A stretch of 5,398 bases of DNA, from contig WLNU01000077.1 in the NCBI GenBank assembly GCA_009699645.1, positions 1 through 5,398 on the forward strand, in the 5' to 3' direction. Positions 1 through 5,398 of this stretch are shown in pieces. Within the stretch, counting starts at the first letter, position 1, and each line of letters opens with the position of its first letter. The DNA comes from Actinomycetota bacterium (GTDB lineage: Bacteria; Actinomycetota; Actinomycetes; Nanopelagicales; Nanopelagicaceae). A program made the position numbers and the translations under genes. The notes below the pieces were generated by a model. It saw nothing but the letters and a program-made list of their open reading frames with translations, had not been told where the DNA came from and ran no database searches.

Positions 1-9
1 CTTGGCCAT
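1..9 (-). CDS. Start of an unidentified downstream gene, cut by window edge
   Basis: An ATG at positions 9-7, followed by GCC AAG, runs off the left edge, giving only Met-Ala-Lys. It is preceded by AGGTGAG at 14-20, a good match to the 16S anti-Shine-Dalgarno, four nt before the ATG. An in-frame GTG at 18-16 is an alternative start (Val/Met-Ser-Leu-Met-Ala-Lys) that would overlap the peptidase stop in GTGA. Three to six codons cannot identify the product. In related actinobacteria aroC or pilus-related genes can lie in this direction, but AroC usually begins with a RWLTAGESHG-like sequence just after its Met, and nothing here supports or excludes it. Confidence 0.5.
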
Positions 10-13
10 GAGA

Positions 14-20
14 CTCACCT
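14..20 (-). promoter_or_regulatory. Ribosome-binding site of the left-edge gene
   Basis: AGGTGAG on the minus strand overlaps the TGA stop of the prepilin peptidase and lies 4 nt before the ATG at 9. It is the main evidence that a gene begins there and that the ATG rather than the GTG at 18 is used, since the GTG would lie inside this site. Confidence 0.55.
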
Positions 21-464
21 GCTGTTAACCAACGCATCTGCGTATTGTTGCAGAGATGGCCCACCCCTTGCTGCCAAATAGAGCGCGCTTCCAAAAAAGA
101 TTGCAAAAGCCATCGGGATACTGCGAGGAATTACGCTTTTAAGGCCCCATGTCATAATGATCTGGAGTAGTGCCCCCAGATAGATACAGGTAATGAGAAA
201 AACTAATGAATCAATAGTGGGCAGATTAATCGCCAGAGAAATGACTATAAATAACTTTGCATCTCCTATCCCCATTCGCAACACCAGAGCGCCGAGTATC
301 GATGCTGCAATTGCTAACGAGAATACCTGCAGCGATGCGATCCCAGAGATAATACGTATGGCCCCGATCCAGTACATGATAAAAATCAGGTAGATATTTG
401 GGATCCTGCGGTAGCGCCAATCGGCACACATGATAGGTAGGGCAAAGAGAGCCAGTGCAAACAT
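15..464 (-). CDS. Prepilin peptidase, A24 family, short form without methyltransferase domain
   Basis: Integral-membrane aspartyl protease expected to cleave the class III/type IV signal peptide of prepilin-like proteins on the cytoplasmic side of the membrane. The protein is 149 residues and strongly hydrophobic. Both family motifs are present: CADWRYRRIPN at 13-23 carrying catalytic D15, and GIGDAK at 65-70 (GxGD) carrying D68. Likely membrane segments lie at about 1-14, 24-41, 44-62, 71-82, 86-106 and 115-132. It lacks the N-terminal zinc/methyltransferase half of PilD-type enzymes, so it resembles TadV/CpaA-like peptidases. The ATG at 464 is the only reasonable start: an in-frame TAG lies four codons upstream and later Met codons would remove or crowd D15. 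No Shine-Dalgarno is visible before it. It follows aroE after 38 bp, and the next gene begins about 5 bp after its stop. The family call is firm. The substrate (Tad/Flp pilus, competence pseudopilus or other) is unknown, so no symbol is given. Confidence 0.9.
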   Translation of the reverse strand: MFALALFALPIMCADWRYRRIPNIYLIFIMYWIGAIRIISGIASLQVFSLAIAASILGALVLRMGIGDAKLFIVISLAINLPTIDSLVFLITCIYLGALLQIIMTWGLKSVIPRSIPMAFAIFFGSALYLAARGGPSLQQYADALVNSR

Positions 465-502
465 AGGATGAGACTAATAAGGAGAGCAGGTATCACTGCA
501 TG
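465..502 (-). other. 38-bp aroE/prepilin-peptidase spacer without a ribosome-binding site
   Basis: This is the only gap above 10 bp in the window. On the minus strand it is pyrimidine-rich (CCTGCTCTCCTTATTAGTCT followed by CATCCT, then the ATG). No AGGAGG-like stretch precedes the peptidase start, and I see no hairpin with a T-run that would act as a terminator. TATTAG ending 9 nt before the ATG is a loose -10-like match, but no -35-like hexamer is evident. It may be a plain spacer or the site of a weak internal promoter making a leaderless transcript. Confidence 0.3.
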
Positions 503-1321
503 CTATGTGGATGAGCCCAATGCTATGAGAGCGTGCTTGCGCATGAGAGCTGCCATAGGAGCGCGATCAATTCTAATCCCTGAAAATAATGAAACTTGGT
601 CAATGCCTTGATGAATGAGTAGATCAAGTCCATCGATTATCGCAGCACCACGTTTGCTCCACGTTTCCAGGGCTAGGGTTGGCCAAGGATTATAAAGAAC
701 ATCGAAGAAGACCCCAGTTGGATGGGATGGAAAACTTGCAGTGAGGCTATCGCTGGCACCTTTTGGTGTTGTTGAAATAATAAGATCAACGCTTTCAATG
801 ATATTGGCATCATCCCAGGCTATAAAATCCAAATCTGAACTCTCTACAGCATTAGATAGTGCTTCAATGCGCGATTGCGATCTATTCATCACCGTAATGC
901 GGCTGGCTATTCCATCGCAGGCCGCAGCAGCTGCACGTGCAGTTGCACCGCCACCGATGATGAGTACATCTCCACATGAATCTATTCCGTGTGCTGCAAG
1001 TGCATGTGTAAAACCTGATACATCGGTTGTAGATGCACTCCATACCCCTTGACGTTTAACTAGCGTGTTCGCACTGCGAATTCTGAGTGCCAGCTCGGAG
1101 ACATCATGAGTCAAATCCAGTACCTCTTCTTTGAGTGGCATAGTCAGCGAAAGACCGGTCCAACTATCATCACAACTTTCTAAGAATTGGCTGAGCTCTC
1201 CACTCTTGATCTCAACACGCGTGTAATCGCCCTCGATGCCAAGCTCGGCGTATGCGATTGTATGAAGTAGCGGACTTAACGAGTGCGCAATCGGTGAACC
1301 CAAGACTGCCGCCTTAATCAT
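503..1321 (-). CDS. aroE: Shikimate dehydrogenase (NADP+)
   Basis: Reduces 3-dehydroshikimate to shikimate with NADPH, the fourth step of the shikimate pathway leading to chorismate and aromatic amino acids; cytoplasmic. The product is 272 residues, the standard AroE length. Shikimate site: S14 and S16 in SPIAHSLSP, T60 and catalytic K64 in LSLTMPLK, N85 in SANTL, D100 in STTDVSGF, and Q238 in IHQG. Nucleotide site: GGGATAR at 123-129 and NRSQSR at 146-151, followed by STTPKG at 183-188 and VFFDVLYNPWPT at 204-215. The usual NTD reads TTD, but the catalytic-pair Asp is kept. The start at 1321 is preferred over an in-frame ATG at 1366 because it begins right at the family N terminus (MIKAAVLGSPIAHS), gives an ATGA overlap with mltG, and has GAAAGG 13 nt upstream. 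The longer form would add 15 non-conserved residues inside mltG. Other aro genes may follow downstream but are not visible. Confidence 0.96.
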   Translation of the reverse strand: MIKAAVLGSPIAHSLSPLLHTIAYAELGIEGDYTRVEIKSGELSQFLESCDDSWTGLSLTMPLKEEVLDLTHDVSELALRIRSANTLVKRQGVWSASTTDVSGFTHALAAHGIDSCGDVLIIGGGATARAAAAACDGIASRITVMNRSQSRIEALSNAVESSDLDFIAWDDANIIESVDLIISTTPKGASDSLTASFPSHPTGVFFDVLYNPWPTLALETWSKRGAAIIDGLDLLIHQGIDQVSLFSGIRIDRAPMAALMRKHALIALGSST

Positions 1322-2334
1322 TTGAATGCACCAGCCTTTCGATTCTTTTGATAGAGGGATTTCCATGCAGCAAACTCATCGTTAGATGCTGTAAAGCGCG
1401 TATCCCCAGGAGCCACTGTAATGAAGTAGAGCCAATCGCCGGGAGCGGGATCGAGTGCGCCAGACATAGCCTCAACACCTGGATTTCCGATGGGTGTTGG
1501 AGGTAGACCATAATTTTTGTAGGTATTGTAAGGTGAATTAATAAGTGTTGACGATGTACTTAAAAATATCTCTCCACGAACTCTCTTAATGTAATGCACA
1601 GTCGAGTCCATCTGTAGAGGCATAGATATTTTCAAACGATTCAAGATTACTCGAGCGACCTTGTCGAAATCCTTAGCATCGCCCTCTGATTGGACGATAG
1701 ATGCAATCGTCAACATCTGTAGTGGGGAGTATTTACCCGTCGCGCTTAAAATCTCCTCTCCAACTTTCTCGCTACTAAAGCGATCGACCATTGCCTGCAC
1801 AGCAGCTGTGGCACTAGTTCCGTTAGGAAAACTATATTGAGCAGGGAACAAAAGACCTTCGGCATTATCAAATCCAGCTGGAAGAATAACTGCCTTGAAG
1901 GCACTCGTGATCTCTTGATCGCTAAACCCGTACGCGCGCAGCGATCCAATGATTTCACTCTTCCAAGCCCCTTCAATTACCTTAATGAGATTCGGAATTC
2001 GAACCGGATCCAGTAACTGTTCAAGTGCCTGCGCCGCCGAAATATTTAAAGTTAAACGATGAGCACCTGGTGATACCTTTGCCGATCTTTTATCGGAAAC
2101 TGCAAGGCGAAAATAGGCAGAGGAGGATTCAATTACCTTCTTTTCAAAAAGCAGTGCTGCAAGCTCTGAGCCGGTCATACCACTAGCTATATCGATGAGA
2201 ATCTCTGGATCATTACTAGTGATGACACGTGTTGGAAAATCCGGCGCAGTGGCCACATTACTGCGCACCGTATAAAGGCTAAGACTGAGCAAAACAACGA
2301 ATACAAGCGCAGCGCACACTCGTGCAAACTTCAT
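1318..2334 (-). CDS. mltG: Endolytic murein transglycosylase MltG (YceG family)
   Basis: Membrane-anchored lytic transglycosylase that cuts nascent glycan strands and is thought to terminate their polymerisation, acting on the outer face of the cytoplasmic membrane. The protein is 338 residues, close to E. coli length. It has a very short cytoplasmic tail (about 5 residues), one membrane segment at about 6-22, a LysM-like region with the typical SGMTGSELAALL at 51-62, then the YceG catalytic domain: EGLLFPAQY at 159-167, ASIVQSEG at 211-218 with the conserved catalytic-type Glu E217, LNRLKISMPLQMDSTV at 231-246, NTY at 270-272 and GLPPTPIGNPG at 276-286. The more usual ASIVEKE has Glu where this protein has Q215. 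The ATG overlaps the ruvX stop in ATGA, with a weak GAAAG at 2344-2348 nine nt upstream, so translational coupling is likely. The stop overlaps the aroE start in the same way. Confidence 0.95.
   Translation of the reverse strand: MKFARVCAALVFVVLLSLSLYTVRSNVATAPDFPTRVITSNDPEILIDIASGMTGSELAALLFEKKVIESSSAYFRLAVSDKRSAKVSPGAHRLTLNISAAQALEQLLDPVRIPNLIKVIEGAWKSEIIGSLRAYGFSDQEITSAFKAVILPAGFDNAEGLLFPAQYSFPNGTSATAAVQAMVDRFSSEKVGEEILSATGKYSPLQMLTIASIVQSEGDAKDFDKVARVILNRLKISMPLQMDSTVHYIKRVRGEIFLSTSSTLINSPYNTYKNYGLPPTPIGNPGVEAMSGALDPAPGDWLYFITVAPGDTRFTASNDEFAAWKSLYQKNRKAGAFK
1335..1340 (-). promoter_or_regulatory. Probable ribosome-binding site of aroE, within mltG
   Basis: GAAAGG on the minus strand lies inside the 3' end of mltG, 13 nt before the ATG at 1321. 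The spacing is longer than ideal, but together with the ATGA overlap it supports this start over the upstream ATG at 1366. Confidence 0.45.
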
Positions 2335-2756
2335 GAACTATTTCTTTCAATGGCTAAAGCAAACTCCAATATAGCTACTGCCGCTGCCTGGTCGATACGT
2401 GATTTTGCCGCTTTTGCATTCACTCCCGACTCCCGCATATTTCTAGCCGCACTCACAGTTGATAACCGCTCATCGATAGAGAGAATTGGAGCCTGAGTTA
2501 TTGTTGCAAGAAGAGCGCAAAAATCCGCCGCTTTTTCGCTCGCCGTACCTGAACTACCATCCATATGTGATGGTTTACCAACATAAATGGCCACTGGCTC
2601 ATACTCTGCAAAGATTTCTGCAATCTGCGAGTTAAGTTTCTTATCTGTGCTCGAGAGCGTAGTGAGGGGCGATGCAAGAATCCCATCAGGATCACATATC
2701 GCTACACCGATTCGTACATCGCCGTAATCAAAGGCGATACGGCGGCCTCTCTGCAT
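2331..2756 (-). CDS. ruvX: RuvX/YqgF-family RNase H-fold nuclease
   Basis: Small cytoplasmic nuclease of the YqgF family. The family is linked to maturation of the 16S rRNA 5' end in E. coli and to Holliday-junction resolution in mycobacteria; which role applies here cannot be read from sequence. The protein is 141 residues, a normal family length. Motifs: FDYGDVRIGVA at 9-19 with acidic D10 on the first strand, YVGKPSHMDGSSG at 58-70 (the VGLP-like loop), SIDERLST at 93-100, and RIDQAAAVAILEFAL at 120-134 with D122. The ATG is chosen because an in-frame stop lies a few codons upstream and no ATG, GTG or TTG lies between. AAAGGA, formed by the last alaS codons, sits 11 nt upstream. It starts 8 bp after alaS, and its TGA overlaps the mltG ATG. 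Nothing is unusual in the sequence. Confidence 0.95.
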   Translation of the reverse strand: MQRGRRIAFDYGDVRIGVAICDPDGILASPLTTLSSTDKKLNSQIAEIFAEYEPVAIYVGKPSHMDGSSGTASEKAADFCALLATITQAPILSIDERLSTVSAARNMRESGVNAKAAKSRIDQAAAVAILEFALAIERNSS

Positions 2757-2764
2757 GCCTACAA

Positions 2765-5398
2765 TTATCCTTTAAGGGCTTCACAAATTGCACTCAGGGC
2801 CTTATTGACTGCAGTGATGTCGGTTCCGCCACCTTGAGCAAAATCATCTTTACCACCGCCACCCCCGCCCAAGACTGCGGAGGCGATCTTCACTAATGCA
2901 CCAGCCTTGACTCCTTGGGCGCGAGCGGCATCACTTACCGCAACTACCAAAACTGGTTTGCCGTCGTTGATACTGATGAGTGCAACAACGCTATTAGTGG
3001 CCTTTGCACGTAGTTCGAGGGCGATTGTTCGCAAGTCATCACCTGAAATACCATCACTGAGAACGGCTACCGTAGTTGTGAGTGCATTAATAACTGTCGC
3101 CGTTTTTGCAATCGCGCCAATTTGAGCAAATGCGGCTGCAGAGCGAAGGGCACTGAGCTCTTTTTCAATATCGCGAATCTTAGTTATGAGTTCAGAGATG
3201 CGCTCTGGTAGCTCTTCAACCCGTGCACCCTTAATAATCGAAGTCAATGAATTCAAAAGGACATGCTCGCGAGCTAAGAACTGATAGGCATCAACTCCAA
3301 CAAGTGCTTCAACTCTACGTACTCCAGCACCGATTGATGATTCACTCAAAAGTTTTACTACACCTAGCTGACCTGAGCGCGTGACGTGTGTACCGCCGCA
3401 TAATTCGCGGGCCCAATCGCCAACGCTGACAACTCGAACTTGATCTCCATATTTTTCGCCAAAGAGTGCCATCGCACCTATCTCTTTAGCTTGCGCCTGT
3501 GTCATTGTCTGGGCAGTTACCTCTAAGTTATCTAGAAGCAGGGTATTGACTCGGGATTCAACTTCATTGATGACGCTATCTGGAACTGCGCCAGTAGATG
3601 GGAAATCAAAACGAAAGCGACCCGGAGAGTTTTCAGAGCCTGCCTGAGTTGCAGTCTCACCGAGAACTTCGCGGAAGGCCTTATGGACCATGTGTGTTGC
3701 AGTGTGTGCTCGCGAGATTGCATCGCGACGCTCAACATCTATTGCGGCAAGGGCATTTTCGCCGATTTCAACTGATCCATTTAATACACGGCCACGGTGT
3801 ACAAAGATTCCGGGAACCGGAGTTTGAACATCATCAATTTCGATAACGGCGCCGCTAGATAGAGTTATTGTTCCGCCATCGGCTAACTGACCGCCGCCTT
3901 CGGCATAAAATGGTGTTCTGTTTAAGATAATCTCAACATCATCCCCAGCCGTAGCACTCTTTGATGAGAGACCATCCAATAATATTCCAGTCACTGTCGA
4001 TTCACTGGTTACAGATGTATATCCACAAAACTCGCTTTTGCCACTTGCATCTGCGATAGTGCGATACTCGCTGACATCGGTATGGCCACTCCTTTTTGCA
4101 CGCGAATCTGCCTTAGCGCGATCCTTTTGCTCCTTCATTAAGCGTCTAAAACCATCTTCATCAACTTCAAGGCCCTCTTCGCGCGCCATTTCTAGGGTTA
4201 AATCAAATGGGAAGCCATAAGTATCGTGAAGTTTGAATGCTTCGGCACCGGGCAATGTGGTGCTCTTACTCTTCTTAAGAGATGCACTTGCTACTTCAAA
4301 GATAGTTGTTCCACTTTTAAGAGTTTGGAGGAAGCTCTCCTCTTCAGAGACACTCACTGACAAAATTCGCTTTGTATCACTTATTAACTCTGGATACTGC
4401 GGGCCCATCGCTTCGATGGCAGATACGGTGAGCTCGGACATAATTGGATCCATCGAACCTAGAAGGCGCATATTACGAATCGTACGACGCATCATGCGGC
4501 GCAAAACATATCCCCGCCCCTCATTACCAGGGGTTACTCCGTCGCCGATGAGCATGGCCGATGTCCGTGCGTGATCGGCGATTACTCTCAAGGAAATATC
4601 TGATTTCACTGAAGCACCATAAGCAACACCAGTAAGTTCGCTGGCCTTCTTTAGGATTTGCATCGTTGTGTCGATCTCATAAATATTTTCAACGCCCTGT
4701 AAAAGCGCTGCCATTCGTTCAAGGCCAAGACCGGTATCAATACTCTTTGCAGGAAGCTCACCTAAAATTGGGAAGTCATCTTTACCGCTGCCGACTCCCC
4801 GCTCATTTTGCATGAAGACTAAGTTCCATACCTCCATGTAACGGTTTTCATCGGCGATAGGACCGCCATCCTTGCCATATGTAGGACCACGGTCGTAATA
4901 AATTTCTGAGCATGGACCGCATGGACCGGGAACACCCATCGACCAAAAATTATCGCCCATCCCCATGCGCTGGATACGCTCTTTTGGAACACCAATCTTT
5001 TTGTGCCAGATGTCGGCCGCCTCGTCATCATCGAGAAATACAGTTACCCATAAGCGCTCTTCTTCGAAACCATAACCACCATCACTGATGGGACGGGTAA
5101 GTAGCTCCCAGGCAAGTGTGATTGCACCCTCTTTAAAGTAATCTCCAAATGAAAAGTTTCCACACATCTGAAAAAACGATGCGTGACGCGTTGTCTTACC
5201 GACTTCATCGATATCCAGAGTTCGTACGCATTTTTGCACCGATGTAGCACGTTTAAATGGTGGTGTTATCTCACCTAAAAAATAGGGCTTAAATGGAACC
5301 ATTCCAGCGTTGACGAGTAAAAGGTTTGGATCATCGGCAATTAATGAGGCCGAAGGAACAACGGTATGGGTTAGACCTTGGCGATTATCTTTTTCAAA
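2765..5398 (-). CDS. alaS: Alanine--tRNA ligase (AlaRS), 5' end cut by window edge
   Basis: Cytoplasmic class II aminoacyl-tRNA synthetase that charges tRNA-Ala with alanine using ATP and hydrolyses mischarged Ser/Gly-tRNA-Ala. The frame stays open from the TAA stop to the right edge, giving 877 visible residues; by comparison with the family about 10-15 N-terminal residues are missing. Numbering from the internal Met at 5302: motif 2 region [19 protein letters not shown] at 37-55, motif 3 GLGLER at 191-196, editing-domain zinc ligands H533 and H537 (HTATH) plus C635 and H639 (CGGTH), and the C-terminal glycine-rich [15 protein letters not shown] at 812-826. Catalytic, tRNA-recognition, editing and C-Ala regions are therefore all present and no frame break is seen. 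The Met at 5302 is not the start, because the 32 upstream residues include [20 protein letters not shown], a conserved AlaRS segment. It is the first visible gene of the co-directional run; its promoter is outside the window. Identity is near certain. Confidence 0.98.
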   Translation of the reverse strand, partial: FEKDNRQGLTHTVVPSASLIADDPNLLLVNAGMVPFKPYFLGEITPPFKRATSVQKCVRTLDIDEVGKTTRHASFFQMCGNFSFGDYFKEGAITLAWELLTRPISDGGYGFEEERLWVTVFLDDDEAADIWHKKIGVPKERIQRMGMGDNFWSMGVPGPCGPCSEIYYDRGPTYGKDGGPIADENRYMEVWNLVFMQNERGVGSGKDDFPILGELPAKSIDTGLGLERMAALLQGVENIYEIDTTMQILKKASELTGVAYGASVKSDISLRVIADHARTSAMLIGDGVTPGNEGRGYVLRRMMRRTIRNMRLLGSMDPIMSELTVSAIEAMGPQYPELISDTKRILSVSVSEEESFLQTLKSGTTIFEVASASLKKSKSTTLPGAEAFKLHDTYGFPFDLTLEMAREEGLEVDEDGFRRLMKEQKDRAKADSRAKRSGHTDVSEYRTIADASGKSEFCGYTSVTSESTVTGILLDGLSSKSATAGDDVEIILNRTPFYAEGGGQLADGGTITLSSGAVIEIDDVQTPVPGIFVHRGRVLNGSVEIGENALAAIDVERRDAISRAHTATHMVHKAFREVLGETATQAGSENSPGRFRFDFPSTGAVPDSVINEVESRVNTLLLDNLEVTAQTMTQAQAKEIGAMALFGEKYGDQVRVVSVGDWARELCGGTHVTRSGQLGVVKLLSESSIGAGVRRVEALVGVDAYQFLAREHVLLNSLTSIIKGARVEELPERISELITKIRDIEKELSALRSAAAFAQIGAIAKTATVINALTTTVAVLSDGISGDDLRTIALELRAKATNSVVALISINDGKPVLVVAVSDAARAQGVKAGALVKIASAVLGGGGGGKDDFAQGGGTDITAVNKALSAICEALKG
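2768..2773 (-). promoter_or_regulatory. Ribosome-binding site of ruvX, within the last alaS codons
   Basis: AAAGGA on the minus strand is the Lys and Gly codons just before the alaS TAA and sits 11 nt before the ruvX ATG. It is the only Shine-Dalgarno-like stretch before ruvX, so its position inside alaS ties ruvX initiation to a region crossed by ribosomes finishing alaS. Confidence 0.6.

Noticed and set aside
465..502. Possible transcription terminator between aroE and the prepilin peptidase.
   Set aside because: No inverted repeat followed by a T-run could be found on the minus strand.
741..1052. Plus-strand open frame of 103 codons inside aroE.
   Set aside because: It is antisense to the nucleotide-binding region of AroE; the alanine-rich stretch is the mirror of the AroE alanine-rich helix.
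1322..1366. Longer aroE starting at the ATG at 1366 (287 residues).
   Set aside because: The extra 15 residues are not AroE-like and overlap mltG by 49 bp, while the ATG at 1321 gives the standard N terminus and an ATGA overlap.
2837..2870. Glycine run in the AlaRS C-terminal domain, looked at as a possible repeat expansion.
   Set aside because: [13 protein letters not shown] segment followed by AQGGG is normal for the C-Ala domain of actinobacterial AlaRS.
2672..2896. Plus-strand open frame of 74 codons across the ruvX/alaS junction.
   Set aside because: It is antisense to two well-supported genes, has no recognisable domain, and reads as low-complexity shadow sequence.
4233..4574. Plus-strand open frame of 113 codons inside alaS.
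   Set aside because: It is fully antisense to the conserved AlaRS catalytic region, and its composition is that expected from the complement of a coding gene.
5300..5302. Met codon at 5302 as the alaS start.
   Set aside because: The frame stays open to the window edge and the 32 upstream residues are conserved AlaRS sequence, so this Met is internal (NAGM motif).

Overview
The window is a single run of tightly packed genes, all on the minus strand, with no RNA gene, mobile element, repeat array or CRISPR visible. Read in the direction of transcription (high to low coordinates) the order is alaS (lacking only its first codons, cut by the right edge), ruvX, mltG, aroE, a short A24-type prepilin peptidase, and the first codons of one more gene at the left edge. 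All complete genes have intact reading frames and recognisable catalytic motifs. I see no pseudogene or frameshift.

The order alaS-ruvX-mltG-aroE-prepilin peptidase is a known actinobacterial arrangement; Mycobacterium tuberculosis has alaS, ruvX, mltG, aroE and a prepilin-peptidase gene in this order. The AlaRS, AroE and RuvX sequences also read as actinobacterial, for example the GGGATAR nucleotide loop of AroE and the AlaRS N-terminal catalytic region. GC content is near or a little under 50% in the few lines counted by hand, low for the phylum. MltG lacks the long cytoplasmic extension seen in many high-GC actinobacteria. Together these suggest a low-GC, streamlined actinobacterium, such as the freshwater acI/Nanopelagicales group. 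That lineage call is inference.

Layout: alaS ends 8 bp before ruvX, and its last codons supply the ruvX ribosome-binding site. ruvX/mltG and mltG/aroE each share a four-base ATGA overlap, so translation of these three genes is probably coupled. A 38-bp spacer, the only notable gap, separates aroE from the prepilin peptidase. The last gene starts 5 bp after the peptidase stop, or overlaps it by 4 bp if a GTG start is used. The operon promoter is not in the window; it probably lies beyond the right edge, upstream of alaS.

Functionally the genes are mixed housekeeping: tRNA charging (AlaRS), pre-16S rRNA or Holliday-junction nuclease (RuvX), peptidoglycan strand termination (MltG), aromatic amino-acid biosynthesis (AroE) and processing of pilin-like secreted proteins (A24 peptidase). 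They look co-transcribed rather than parts of one pathway. I found no convincing sign of an undescribed system. The points most worth a second look are the prepilin peptidase start, which has no visible Shine-Dalgarno, and a possible short insertion near the AlaRS N terminus.
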